Source: Bacillus sp. Marseille-P3661 (GTDB lineage Bacteria; Bacillota; Bacilli; Bacillales; Bacillaceae_J). Taken from it: a stretch of 64,000 nucleotides of DNA. Where the stretch lies: the NCBI RefSeq assembly GCF_900240995.1, contig NZ_LT965956.1, positions 372,001-436,000 on the forward strand. The letters are read 5' to 3'. Below, in pieces: positions 54,305-62,127 of the stretch. The position numbers and the translations under genes are program-made. The notes beneath the pieces were generated by a model. The model was given only the letters and a program-made list of their open reading frames with translations, was not told the DNA's origin and made no database searches. Numbering within the stretch: the stretch's first letter is position 1; each line of letters opens with the position of its first letter.

Positions 54305-54919
54305 TTAGTTATTGATATATGTTTCATACACATAACCAAAATCCTTTACAGTATATTTCTCTTTATTCTCTGTAAGGAACGAAAAGACATGTTGATTAAT
54401 TTCCTTAAACTCCACGGACAAACGGCTTTCAGCCCCTGATGTACGGCTTAAGGCTGTTGCAGCCATATCCAAGCTTTGTTGAGTATAAGTAAGATAGTTT
54501 TCGTTATCAAACTGAATTTCAGATATTTTTACTAATGCTTTATATAAATCTTTTAATTCCTCGATGTGTTTTTTATGAACATCAACTGAGAAATCTACAT
54601 TGCCAATTTTAAACTTAATTTCAACATCTAAATCAATCGTTCCAGCTGTTTCAAGGGCAACATTTGTGATCTTATTGCGGTAATAATCATAGCGGCGCAG
54701 CATTCGTTTCTTACTTACCGCACTTGTACCGTCTACATGAATTAGTGCTTTATTGGTGAAACAGTATTCATCAGTTTTTGATTTTATTAAGAAAAAGATT
54801 TTCTCATGATCTTCATGCATTACGAAATCATCTGCATCTACTTTATCGTAATCTACTGGTTTAATTACACTCCCGATATCACTTAATCCTAAAGCATCTG
54901 AAGCTATTTTTTTAAACAT
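54305..54919 (-). CDS. YvbH-like bacterial PH-domain protein
   Basis: 204 aa. The N-terminal two-thirds matches the bacterial pleckstrin-homology type (bPH_1): LIKSKTDEYCFTNKALIHVDG then SAVSKKRMLRRYDYYRNKI. The C-terminal helical extension resembles the YvbH extension (ALVKISEIQFDNENYLTYTQ). No signal or membrane span. Function of the family is unknown; cytosolic or membrane-associated binding is guessed from the fold. Single gene on the minus strand. Confidence 0.8.
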   Translation of the reverse strand: MFKKIASDALGLSDIGSVIKPVDYDKVDADDFVMHEDHEKIFFLIKSKTDEYCFTNKALIHVDGTSAVSKKRMLRRYDYYRNKITNVALETAGTIDLDVEIKFKIGNVDFSVDVHKKHIEELKDLYKALVKISEIQFDNENYLTYTQQSLDMAATALSRTSGAESRLSVEFKEINQHVFSFLTENKEKYTVKDFGYVYETYINN

Positions 54920-55033
54920 AATGTGTATACCAACCTTTCTTTCTAAAATTGCCTACGTAGCTATATTACTATAAATCTTCGGAGTTAATGTGATAAGGTT
55001 AGTAAAAAAGGAATATAGTCTTGGTTTTTCTTT

Positions 55034-55150
55034 TTATTCATTCTTTTTTTGCAGTTCTATAAACTCTTCTTGAGCAATATTACCTATATAACCTTTTTGT
55101 AACGAAATTTCTCCCCCATCCAATGAATTCGCTTTTATTTGGGCTCTGCA
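55034..55150 (-). pseudogene. Possible 3' gene remnant, unidentified
   Basis: A minus-strand frame of about 35 codons ends at a TAA at 55034 and reads as ordinary protein (NSLDGGEISLQKGYIGNIA then QEEFIELQKKNE) but has no start or ribosome site. It may be the tail of a gene lost upstream of the dioxygenase terminator. Too short to assign a family. Confidence 0.3.
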
Positions 55151-55230
55151 AGCCCAAACCAATAAATCCTAGCATACATTTCGTCAGCCTTTCTATGTGT
55201 TTTGGAATTTTGGAACAATGAAAACATGAA

Positions 55231-55266
55231 AAACAATAAAAACAGACGAACTCTAACGAATTCGCC
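55231..55266 (-). terminator. Rho-independent terminator of the dioxygenase operon
   Basis: On the minus strand GGCGAATTC-GTTA-GAGTTCGTC (two wobble pairs) is followed by TGTTTTTATTGTTTTT, 50 bp after the beta-subunit stop. Confidence 0.8.
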
Positions 55267-55316
55267 TTAGGAAAAATTTTTTTATATTTAGCTTACCTAA
55301 GTATAAATACTGTAAC

Positions 55317-55841
55317 CTACAAGAACATACTCATATTCATAGTCGTTATTACTGCTTGATCAGCATAAATTGTTCTAGAAATAATTTTCCACTCATCATT
55401 TTCTTTACGAAGAATATCATAACGCTGGCCTGTCATTTGTTCTATCTCATGGTTAGAACCTCTTGTTCTCTTATACAAAAAATAACTTCTAACACTGAAT
55501 TCATTTGGGTTTGATGTACCCCGTACTTTGATATTGCTAATATAATGTCGTTGTCTTGTAGCAGGATTTTCTACCCAAGCTGACTTTGTATATAATCGTT
55601 TTACTCTTGTCGTTAATGATGTTTTGGTTTCATCAAAAAAGCTCATATCCTCAACTATATCGTTAACCCCTACACCCTGGACTGTTTCACGCAAGGGCAT
55701 TTTATAGCTAATATTTTCATCGAGAAGGTCTAGCCATTCATTGTACATTCGATTATCTAATAGAAATGCTTCTTCATACAAGAAATCTTTAATTTCCTCT
55801 TTAATATCAAGTGTAACTTTACTTGGTATCACAGTACTCAT
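55317..55841 (-). CDS. Ring-hydroxylating dioxygenase small (beta) subunit
   Basis: 174 aa, the usual size of the structural beta subunit (SnoaL/NTF2-like fold) that holds the alpha3beta3 hexamer together. Typical pieces: FLYEEAFLLDNRMYNEWLDL at the N-terminus, TRVKRLYTKSAWVENPATRQ and the final SRTIYADQAVI. It touches the alpha gene (shared base at 55841), so the two are translated together. No reductase or ferredoxin gene accompanies it. Confidence 0.9.
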   Translation of the reverse strand: MSTVIPSKVTLDIKEEIKDFLYEEAFLLDNRMYNEWLDLLDENISYKMPLRETVQGVGVNDIVEDMSFFDETKTSLTTRVKRLYTKSAWVENPATRQRHYISNIKVRGTSNPNEFSVRSYFLYKRTRGSNHEIEQMTGQRYDILRKENDEWKIISRTIYADQAVITTMNMSMFL

Positions 55842-57187
55842 TATACTTCCTCCTCAACCAGAATATCTTTTGATAGCAATTCAATCCAATATTTGTGCAT
55901 ACCTCGTGCAACAGCATCTAAATAAGTCGTAGGATATGCTGTTCCTGGACCTGGGAAATCTTTATCTGGTTCAACACGATCAAGCCCCATTAGATAGTTT
56001 AATACACTGTTAAAATTCAGTTCTTTATCACGAGCCATTAAACCCCCGCTTGCTTCTACAATTCGCGACCATGTTTCTGTATCATCCTGCTCCAATGTTC
56101 CAGATGGTCCGAATGAACCAAGGTAACCTTTATATGCAGCTTCTTTATATTCTTCCGGTGCTGCCTTATCAATCATAAACCATGACCAAATTTCCATTTT
56201 TTCTGGTCCCATTGGTCTCCACAGTCTAAAGTTTAAAAAGTTGTGTAAATGTCCTTCGGTACCGTGCATTGGACTTACAAATGATAAATTCGGAAACACT
56301 CCGCCAACAAAAACAGTTACCTTTTCTAAAATGTCTAACTGTGATGGAGTAAGATTTTTCTTATACATTGGCCACATTTCTTCAGGTGTTCCTTGGAATG
56401 GCATTCTTGAGCGACCAGTTTTCGATGTAATAACATTGATTCCATGACCATGTTCTAATACGACTTGATGTCCATATCCTGCAAACAGTGGATCCTCTGG
56501 ACTGATGCCCATCTCCACTGTTGATCGATGTGTCGTTTGTACATGATATGGATCTGCAGCAAAGTTTTCAGCAGTTGCTTTCCAATTTGCCTTTGCCACC
56601 CATCGATGCGGCACGCCTCTTACTTCCATTCCACCGTCGCTTCTGCCTAACATAATATCTAAATAATATTTCATGTCTCCTAAATAATCTTCTAAAGACA
56701 TTGAATTTGGATCAAGATTACCAAAAATCATACCTTGATAAGACTCTACTCTTGGTACTTTACGCAGATTCCAATCACTTTTACACAATTCTTGACCATA
56801 CACCTTATTGCCAGCCACGACACCAATTAGTTCGCCTTCAAGATTAAAACTCCAACCATGGTACGGGCAAGTAAACGTTTTCTTTTTACCGCGATCTTCT
56901 GTACATAATTTCGGACCACGGTGTGTACATGAATTAAGATATGCTTTAAATTCTCCTTCAGTTGTTCGTACCACTAGGATTGGATCTTTAGCAATAGTTC
57001 TTGTAACATAACTACCAGGTTCTTTTAATTCAGATTCATGTGCTAAAAACTGCCAAGTTTTTCCGAAAATCTTTTCTTCTTCTAAATCATAAATATCTGG
57101 ATCTGTCACTGCCCATTGTGGAAATAAGCCTTGATCCAGCTTTTCTTTTAAATTCTTAATTACCTCAGGGTCAATATTTCTTCTCAT
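55841..57187 (-). CDS. Ring-hydroxylating dioxygenase large (alpha) subunit
   Basis: Catalytic subunit of 448 aa. Rieske ligands Cys87/His89 (CTHRG) and Cys107/His110 (CPYHGW); mononuclear iron site ENFAADPYHVQTTH with bridging Asp212 and ligands His215 and His220. Together with the beta subunit it belongs to the biphenyl/benzoate/phenylpropionate dioxygenase class, which adds both atoms of O2 to an aromatic ring. Electron donor proteins must be encoded elsewhere; the Rieske ferredoxin at 35113 is a candidate. Substrate unknown. Confidence 0.9.
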   Translation of the reverse strand: MRRNIDPEVIKNLKEKLDQGLFPQWAVTDPDIYDLEEEKIFGKTWQFLAHESELKEPGSYVTRTIAKDPILVVRTTEGEFKAYLNSCTHRGPKLCTEDRGKKKTFTCPYHGWSFNLEGELIGVVAGNKVYGQELCKSDWNLRKVPRVESYQGMIFGNLDPNSMSLEDYLGDMKYYLDIMLGRSDGGMEVRGVPHRWVAKANWKATAENFAADPYHVQTTHRSTVEMGISPEDPLFAGYGHQVVLEHGHGINVITSKTGRSRMPFQGTPEEMWPMYKKNLTPSQLDILEKVTVFVGGVFPNLSFVSPMHGTEGHLHNFLNFRLWRPMGPEKMEIWSWFMIDKAAPEEYKEAAYKGYLGSFGPSGTLEQDDTETWSRIVEASGGLMARDKELNFNSVLNYLMGLDRVEPDKDFPGPGTAYPTTYLDAVARGMHKYWIELLSKDILVEEEV

Positions 57188-57519
57188 AACTGAATCCCTC
57201 CATTGAAAAAATAGAATTATTAAAGGAATAAATCGAAAAAACCAGTTCTTTGATTCACTCTATGAATTATCGATTTATATAATGAACTGATAATTTAAAT
57301 ATAAAACCACTAATCTGAATTGTCAATAAAAACTGAATATTCTAATAATTATAATCATTAGCACTGTGTTAATAGAATTAACTAACTAATTTTGGAATCA
57401 ACAGTGACATTTAATCTCCTCATTGATTCAAATTCATCCTTTATAGTTTTTCTTTTTCCATGAAAAAAGCAATACCCCTCTTTGAGTATTGCTTCAGTAC
57501 TAGTTTATTTATTGTTTTT
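57188..57519. other. 332-bp gap between dioxygenase and flavodoxin genes
   Basis: Holds the upstream region of the dioxygenase operon and the terminator of the ribonucleotide reductase operon (57463-57494). AT-rich; no gene or RNA recognised. Confidence 0.5.
57463..57494 (-). terminator. Rho-independent terminator of the ribonucleotide reductase operon
   Basis: On the minus strand AAGCAATAC and GTATTGCTT form the stem, followed by six T residues, 25 bp after the flavodoxin stop. Confidence 0.85.
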
Positions 57520-57960
57520 TCACCTTGCATAATGCTGAAGTCGCCCTTTTATAGATTGTACAAAGCCATGGCAGCGGTTCAAATCTTGTAATTGTGGAGC
57601 TACCTCAATTTTCAAAGTCGCTGCTAATGTAGTATGAATGAAAAGCATGTCACGAAATTTATCCACCGCTCCACAAAAATGTGGGTAAAGTTGATCCCCT
57701 GTTCCAAAAACCCCAGTTACGATATGTTTTACCTCAACCTTCTCAAAAGCATGGTATAAATCAAGCATTTCTACTGGTATGTCTCCATTTCCCCATGTAT
57801 AGGTACCTACAATGATGGCATCATAATTGTTTAATTGCTCCAAATTAAACTCGGCAATTCTAAATCGCTGAACGGTGCCGACCCTAAAAAACGACTGAAT
57901 GAGCTTACATCCCTCTTCCGTATTTCCTGTGATTGAACTGTACACTATTGCAATTTTCAC
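57520..57960 (-). CDS. Flavodoxin
   Basis: Short-chain flavodoxin of 146 aa with the FMN phosphate loop SSITGNTEE (8-16), the aromatic loop GTYTWGNGDIP and GVFGTGDQLYPHFCGAVDKF. It follows the beta subunit by 8 bp. Position suggests electron supply for forming or repairing the radical cofactor of the reductase, a role NrdI plays in class Ib systems; the protein looks like a true flavodoxin rather than NrdI. Confidence 0.88.
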   Translation of the reverse strand: MKIAIVYSSITGNTEEGCKLIQSFFRVGTVQRFRIAEFNLEQLNNYDAIIVGTYTWGNGDIPVEMLDLYHAFEKVEVKHIVTGVFGTGDQLYPHFCGAVDKFRDMLFIHTTLAATLKIEVAPQLQDLNRCHGFVQSIKGRLQHYAR

Positions 57961-57968
57961 TTTATCAC

Positions 57969-59015
57969 CTACAATTCATCAAAACCATTCATTTGTGATA
58001 CTTTTGTATATGTTCGTGATTTTTGCTCGAAGAAATCTGATTTTGTGTCATTCATCATTTCATCACTAAATACTTGAATCCAAGGCATTGGATTACTTCT
58101 TTCTTGATAGAAATTATTTAAACCAAGCTGTCGAAGACGTTTGTTAGCTAAATATTCGATATAAGCTGAGAATTCACCCAAGTCTATTCCCTCAATGTCT
58201 TTTAAGATATACCTTGACCATTCCTTTTCAAGCTCGACGGCCTGTCCTATTGTTTGATAGACATAATCAATGTTTTCAGGACAATTTAAGCTAGGAATTT
58301 CTGTAAGGAGAATTCGTAAAAATTGTGAAATAAAATAAGCATGCTGCATTTCATCACGCTGAATATAGCTAATCATTGTGCTTGTTTTCAGCATCTTTTG
58401 CTGACGAGCTAAGTTATAGAAAAAGGCAAATCCAGCGTAAAAGTAGATTCCTTCTAAGTTAATAGAATTTACTCCTAGTTCAAATAAAGTCTGAGCTGTG
58501 GGCTGATTTCTAAAACGCTCATATGAATCTAAAATCAATTGATTCCGTTTCCGTACAAATGGGTCATCTTTTGCTTGATTAAATCGTTCATTTTGTTCAG
58601 CTAGTGGAAGAAGCGAACTTAAAATATATGAATATGACTCATTGTGCACTGCTTCTTGTTGTGAGATAACTGCAAATATAGCTTTAAAGCTTGAATCTGT
58701 AACAAACTCCATTACATGGCTCATAGTAGGAGTTTGTAAGCTATCTAATGCAGCAAGCTGCGTATTGATTCTTAGAAATACATCTTTCTCAATTTGTGTT
58801 AAAAGCTCCCATTGTTTGATATCATCTTGCATATTGATTTCTTGGGCTTTCCAAAAGTTAGCTAGTAATGTTTGATAAAGAGTGTACATTTGTGGATACG
58901 CTATATCATTCCAATTAAGCAATCCAGACGTTTGCCCATTTATGATTCTTGTAGATTTATTAGGAAATTCAGGATTTAATAATTTAATTTTGTTTAATGG
59001 TTCATTTATATTCAT
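57969..59015 (-). CDS. nrdB: Class I ribonucleotide reductase beta subunit (radical-generating)
   Basis: 348 aa ferritin-like subunit. Probable metal ligands: Asp in MQDDIKQW, Glu/His in QQEAVHNESYSYI, Glu in NLEGIYFYAGF, and Glu/His in QRDEMQHAYF. A Tyr four residues after the first ligand His (HNESY) is where the radical tyrosine lies in E. coli NrdB (118 to 122), so a tyrosyl-radical enzyme is expected. It lies 23 bp after the alpha gene and shares the cobalamin riboswitch. Confidence 0.9.
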   Translation of the reverse strand: MNINEPLNKIKLLNPEFPNKSTRIINGQTSGLLNWNDIAYPQMYTLYQTLLANFWKAQEINMQDDIKQWELLTQIEKDVFLRINTQLAALDSLQTPTMSHVMEFVTDSSFKAIFAVISQQEAVHNESYSYILSSLLPLAEQNERFNQAKDDPFVRKRNQLILDSYERFRNQPTAQTLFELGVNSINLEGIYFYAGFAFFYNLARQQKMLKTSTMISYIQRDEMQHAYFISQFLRILLTEIPSLNCPENIDYVYQTIGQAVELEKEWSRYILKDIEGIDLGEFSAYIEYLANKRLRQLGLNNFYQERSNPMPWIQVFSDEMMNDTKSDFFEQKSRTYTKVSQMNGFDEL

Positions 59016-59038
59016 TTAATTTCCTCCCTTTATTCTGT

Positions 59039-61327
59039 TTAACTATGGCATGCCTCACACTCAACAATCTCAGCCTGGGAAGTACTGCGGACATAATAGG
59101 TTGTTTTCAAACCTAACTTCCAAGCTTCTAAATGTAAATTCAATAGTTCTTTAGCTTTAATATCATGGCGAACATATAGATTAAAACTTATACCTTGATC
59201 AATATGACGTTGACGGGCAGCATTTTGCCTTATACTCCATACTTGGTTCAATTCATGTCGTACACGTTTATAAAAAGGATAAGTCAAATGATTTATATCC
59301 GGAGCTGTAACCTTAAACTTAAAGTTTTTCTTTTCTTCTGCATATTCAACTGCATATAGTGGATCAATTCCATCTGTTGAACCACCAATTTTAGCTGTTG
59401 AAGAATTAGGTGCAACCGCCATTAACCAAGCATTGCGAATTCCATACTTCGACACTTGATCTCTTAATTCAACCCAACGAGTATCATAATAATTTCGACG
59501 ATCAAAATATTGGCCTGAGTGCCATTCAGAGCCATTAAATTGACTGTAAGGCTGTTTTTCTCTAGCTAATTCCATTGAAGTACGTATAGTGAAGTAAGCT
59601 ATATCCTCATATAGCTTGTCCGCATAACAAACCGCATCCTCAGATTCCCAATAAATCCCTTTAACAGCAAGGAGATGGTGCCAACCAAAAGTTCCAAGAC
59701 CTACCGCTCTATACTTTTTATTGGTGAGGTTTGCTTGTCCAACGGAAATGGTATTTATATCGACAACATTGTCTAGCATTCTTACTTGTATACGAATAAG
59801 ACGTTCTAATACATGATCTGTAACTGCTCTTGGAAGATTAATAGAGGACAGATTGCAGACGACAAAGTCACCCGGTTTCCGGACAATTACAATATTTCCA
59901 TCCACATCTTGAAACTCATTCACTATTGTTGTAGCTGACATGTTTTGAGCGATCTCTGTACATAAATTACTACAATAGATTGAAGTTCTCCCCGCACCAA
60001 GTAGATGCTTATTCGGATTTTGACGATTTACTTCATCCCTGTAAAACATATAAGGGGTCCCTGTTTCTAGTTGAGCTACCATTATTCTTGCCATAATGTC
60101 CATTGCACGATATGTTTTTCTTGGAAGTAACGGATGGCGGATGGCCTCTTCATATTTCTCCGTAAAGTATTTTTGATCAGATTCGTCATAGAAATCTTCT
60201 AGTCCTAGAGAAATCCCATTTTCATCCTTCCAACCCATGATTTGTTTGACTTCGTGTGGGCAAAAAGTATGCCATACCCCAATGCTTCTACCGTCTTCAT
60301 CTTTCTCTTCAAGCTTTTTCATAAAAAGATCTGGAATCGCTAATCCGGTAAAAATGTCATGGGCTTTCCGACGTTCATCGCCATTATTTGTTTTTAAATC
60401 TAAAAAGCCATTCATTATATCTTTGTGAAAAATATCCAAGTATACAGCGATCGCACCCTGACGTTGACCAAGTTGATCCACGCTAACAGCCGTACTATTA
60501 ATTAAGCGAATCCAAGGAACTACTCCAGAAGAATTCCCTTTAAATTTCTTGATGTCAGATCCAAGTGCTCGGACTTTCCCATAATAAATTCCAATCCCCC
60601 CGCCGTCTTTAGACAATCTAGCAATATCCCAATTATTTAAGTAGATTCCGTCTAAAGAATCATCTACTGTATCAATGAAACACGATGATAGCTGTCCAAA
60701 ACGTTTACCTGCATTAGCGAGTGTTGGAGTAGCAACCGTCATATATAAATGACTTAGAGCCCAATACGCCTCCTTAACCAAATCTATTCTTTTTGATTTG
60801 TCCTCATTTTTCATAAGCGTCATGGCGATGATCATAAAACGCTCTTGTGGCAATTCAAAAACGTTTCGATCATGATCTCTAGCAAGATAACGATCAGAAA
60901 GTAAAAATAAACCAATATACGTAAACAATAAATCTCGTTCTGGTTCAATTTCTTTCTCTAAACCTTCAATTTCATCCTTTGTATAACAGCTTAGTAGATC
61001 ATCTGTATAAATCCCTTTGTCAACTAGTACTTTGATTAACTTATAAAAATCACCATACTTTAATGTAACTTTGTAACCACGATTCTTGGCAGCTTGTTCA
61101 TAAAGTTCGTTTAAATAAAGATGTGAAGCCAAAAACGTCCAATTTGGTTGATCAATTGCAATTTTATCCAAGGCGTAAGCCAACGCTTGTCGATTGGCTT
61201 CAGTTTGTGAAAAATTCATTGTTTCTAATTTGTTTTTAATTTCGGATGTATTTAATTGATATTTTTCTGTGGCCATATGTAATGTAGTAAAAACTGTATT
61301 AGTATCATGTTGTACGTTTAATGTCAT
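59039..61327 (-). CDS. nrdA: Class I ribonucleotide reductase alpha subunit
   Basis: Catalytic subunit of 762 aa that makes deoxyribonucleotides for DNA synthesis. Active-site Cys216 (LSSC), Cys456 with Asn454 and Glu458 (CSNLCTEI), and Cys491 (VVCNLSS) are present, and the C-terminal redox pair is Cys757/Cys760 (CEACHS). The N-terminus aligns with NrdA after the ATP cone but lacks the VxKRDG start, so overall activity control by dATP may be absent. It is preceded by a cobalamin riboswitch and terminator, which should switch it off when B12 is plentiful; that implies a B12-dependent NrdJ elsewhere in the genome. Confidence 0.9.
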   Translation of the reverse strand: MTLNVQHDTNTVFTTLHMATEKYQLNTSEIKNKLETMNFSQTEANRQALAYALDKIAIDQPNWTFLASHLYLNELYEQAAKNRGYKVTLKYGDFYKLIKVLVDKGIYTDDLLSCYTKDEIEGLEKEIEPERDLLFTYIGLFLLSDRYLARDHDRNVFELPQERFMIIAMTLMKNEDKSKRIDLVKEAYWALSHLYMTVATPTLANAGKRFGQLSSCFIDTVDDSLDGIYLNNWDIARLSKDGGGIGIYYGKVRALGSDIKKFKGNSSGVVPWIRLINSTAVSVDQLGQRQGAIAVYLDIFHKDIMNGFLDLKTNNGDERRKAHDIFTGLAIPDLFMKKLEEKDEDGRSIGVWHTFCPHEVKQIMGWKDENGISLGLEDFYDESDQKYFTEKYEEAIRHPLLPRKTYRAMDIMARIMVAQLETGTPYMFYRDEVNRQNPNKHLLGAGRTSIYCSNLCTEIAQNMSATTIVNEFQDVDGNIVIVRKPGDFVVCNLSSINLPRAVTDHVLERLIRIQVRMLDNVVDINTISVGQANLTNKKYRAVGLGTFGWHHLLAVKGIYWESEDAVCYADKLYEDIAYFTIRTSMELAREKQPYSQFNGSEWHSGQYFDRRNYYDTRWVELRDQVSKYGIRNAWLMAVAPNSSTAKIGGSTDGIDPLYAVEYAEEKKNFKFKVTAPDINHLTYPFYKRVRHELNQVWSIRQNAARQRHIDQGISFNLYVRHDIKAKELLNLHLEAWKLGLKTTYYVRSTSQAEIVECEACHS

Positions 61328-61372
61328 CGTTAGTTATCCTCCTAGTATTTTGATAGATTAAAGATTTTTACT

Positions 61373-61407
61373 AAAAATAAAAAATCCGCCCAATTAATTG
61401 AGCGGAT
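61373..61407 (-). terminator. Riboswitch-controlled terminator before nrdA
   Basis: On the minus strand ATCCGC and GCGGAT, extended by a U-G pair and CAATT/AATTG, form a stem followed by TTTTTTATTTTT. It lies about 90 bp after the cobalamin aptamer and 45 bp before nrdA, the expected expression platform. Confidence 0.8.
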
Positions 61408-61499
61408 GAAACGATAACTTCAAGAGTCAAAGATACACTTAAAAGATCTCCTGTTGCCACCGTTTCATTTTCTCAATCCCCGAAGAAAAAGAAACATCT

Positions 61500-61682
61500 T
61501 AAGAAAAGACAGGTCTCCTGACTCATGCATCATTCTACTTTGAACCCTTCCCATATAAGTACCTACTAAAAGCAGCTTATACAGTGGATTATTCATTTCG
61601 TCAGCATTTACAGTTGCGGGGGCAGTTCTGGAATTTAACCAGATTCCCTTTTAAGCCAAACGGCATCTTAACTCAAGGTGTA
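61500..61682 (-). ncRNA. Cobalamin (AdoCbl) riboswitch aptamer
   Basis: Read on the minus strand the conserved elements occur in order: AAAAGGGAATCTGG, AATTCCAGAACTGCCCCCGC, CAACTGTAA, the ACTG of ...CCACTG, GGGAAGG, and finally GAGTCAGGAGACCTGTC. These are the hallmark cobalamin-riboswitch boxes. It sits upstream of the B12-independent ribonucleotide reductase operon with a terminator in between, an arrangement known to repress such genes when cobalamin is present. The ends are approximate. Confidence 0.93.
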
Positions 61683-61684
61683 AT

Positions 61685-61713
61685 ACAATATGTAGTTTTG
61701 TTTTATAAATCAA
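61685..61713 (-). promoter_or_regulatory. Promoter of the riboswitch-nrd operon
   Basis: TTGATT (61708-61713) and TATTGT (61685-61690) are 17 bases apart on the minus strand. The predicted start would fall just before the aptamer's first stem, a good fit. Confidence 0.55.
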
Positions 61714-61821
61714 ATACTATATCTATTGCTTACGTTCAATATTAACCTACTAGATAGATTAAAGCAAGACAAATTTTCCCTCAAAGGGATACTATTCTCA
61801 ATTCAAGTATACTTAATAACT

Positions 61822-62127
61822 TTAAATCTCTTTAACTAGCCCAATAACCGTTTTTCCGCGAGACATAGGCTCGATTTTCATTATCCCGTCCTCAGCTGGT
61901 ACCGCTTGTTGCATACAGCTTAAACCAGCTTTTCCGTTCACTTTTACTGAGCAAGTTCCACACAAACCTATTCTACACGAATATCTAAATACTAGTGTTG
62001 GATCTTCATTTTTAAAAATAGTTTCAAGTACTTGTAAGGCTGTAGCCCCGGTTTTCAAATCTACTTCAAAGTTTTTCTCTATTTGTTGTCCCTCTTCATT
62101 AGGGAGGGAAATTTTAACCTTTAACAT
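61822..62127 (-). CDS. Short [2Fe-2S] protein, SdhB/FrdB N-terminal domain-like
   Basis: 101 aa from the ATG at 62127 (GGGGGA upstream), overlapping the flavoprotein gene by 14 bases. Plant-type ferredoxin cluster ligands Cys51, Cys56, Cys59 and Cys71 in YSCRIGLCGTCSV and GLSC match the SdhB/FrdB N-terminal domain. The C-terminal half of SdhB, with the 4Fe-4S and 3Fe-4S clusters, is missing without sign of decay. It would pass electrons from the flavoprotein to a soluble acceptor. Confidence 0.85.
   Translation of the reverse strand: MLKVKISLPNEEGQQIEKNFEVDLKTGATALQVLETIFKNEDPTLVFRYSCRIGLCGTCSVKVNGKAGLSCMQQAVPAEDGIMKIEPMSRGKTVIGLVKEI

Larger units (their letters stand above)
54920..55316. 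other. 397-bp gap between yvbH-like and dioxygenase beta genes
   Basis: Contains a possible 3' gene remnant (55034-55150), a perfect 8-bp hairpin TTTGGGCT-CTGCA-AGCCCAAA at 55138-55158 without a T tract, and the dioxygenase terminator. No complete gene seen. Confidence 0.5.

Noticed and set aside
55138-55158. Perfect 8-bp hairpin as a terminator
   Set aside because: No T tract follows on either strand, and no gene end fits it.
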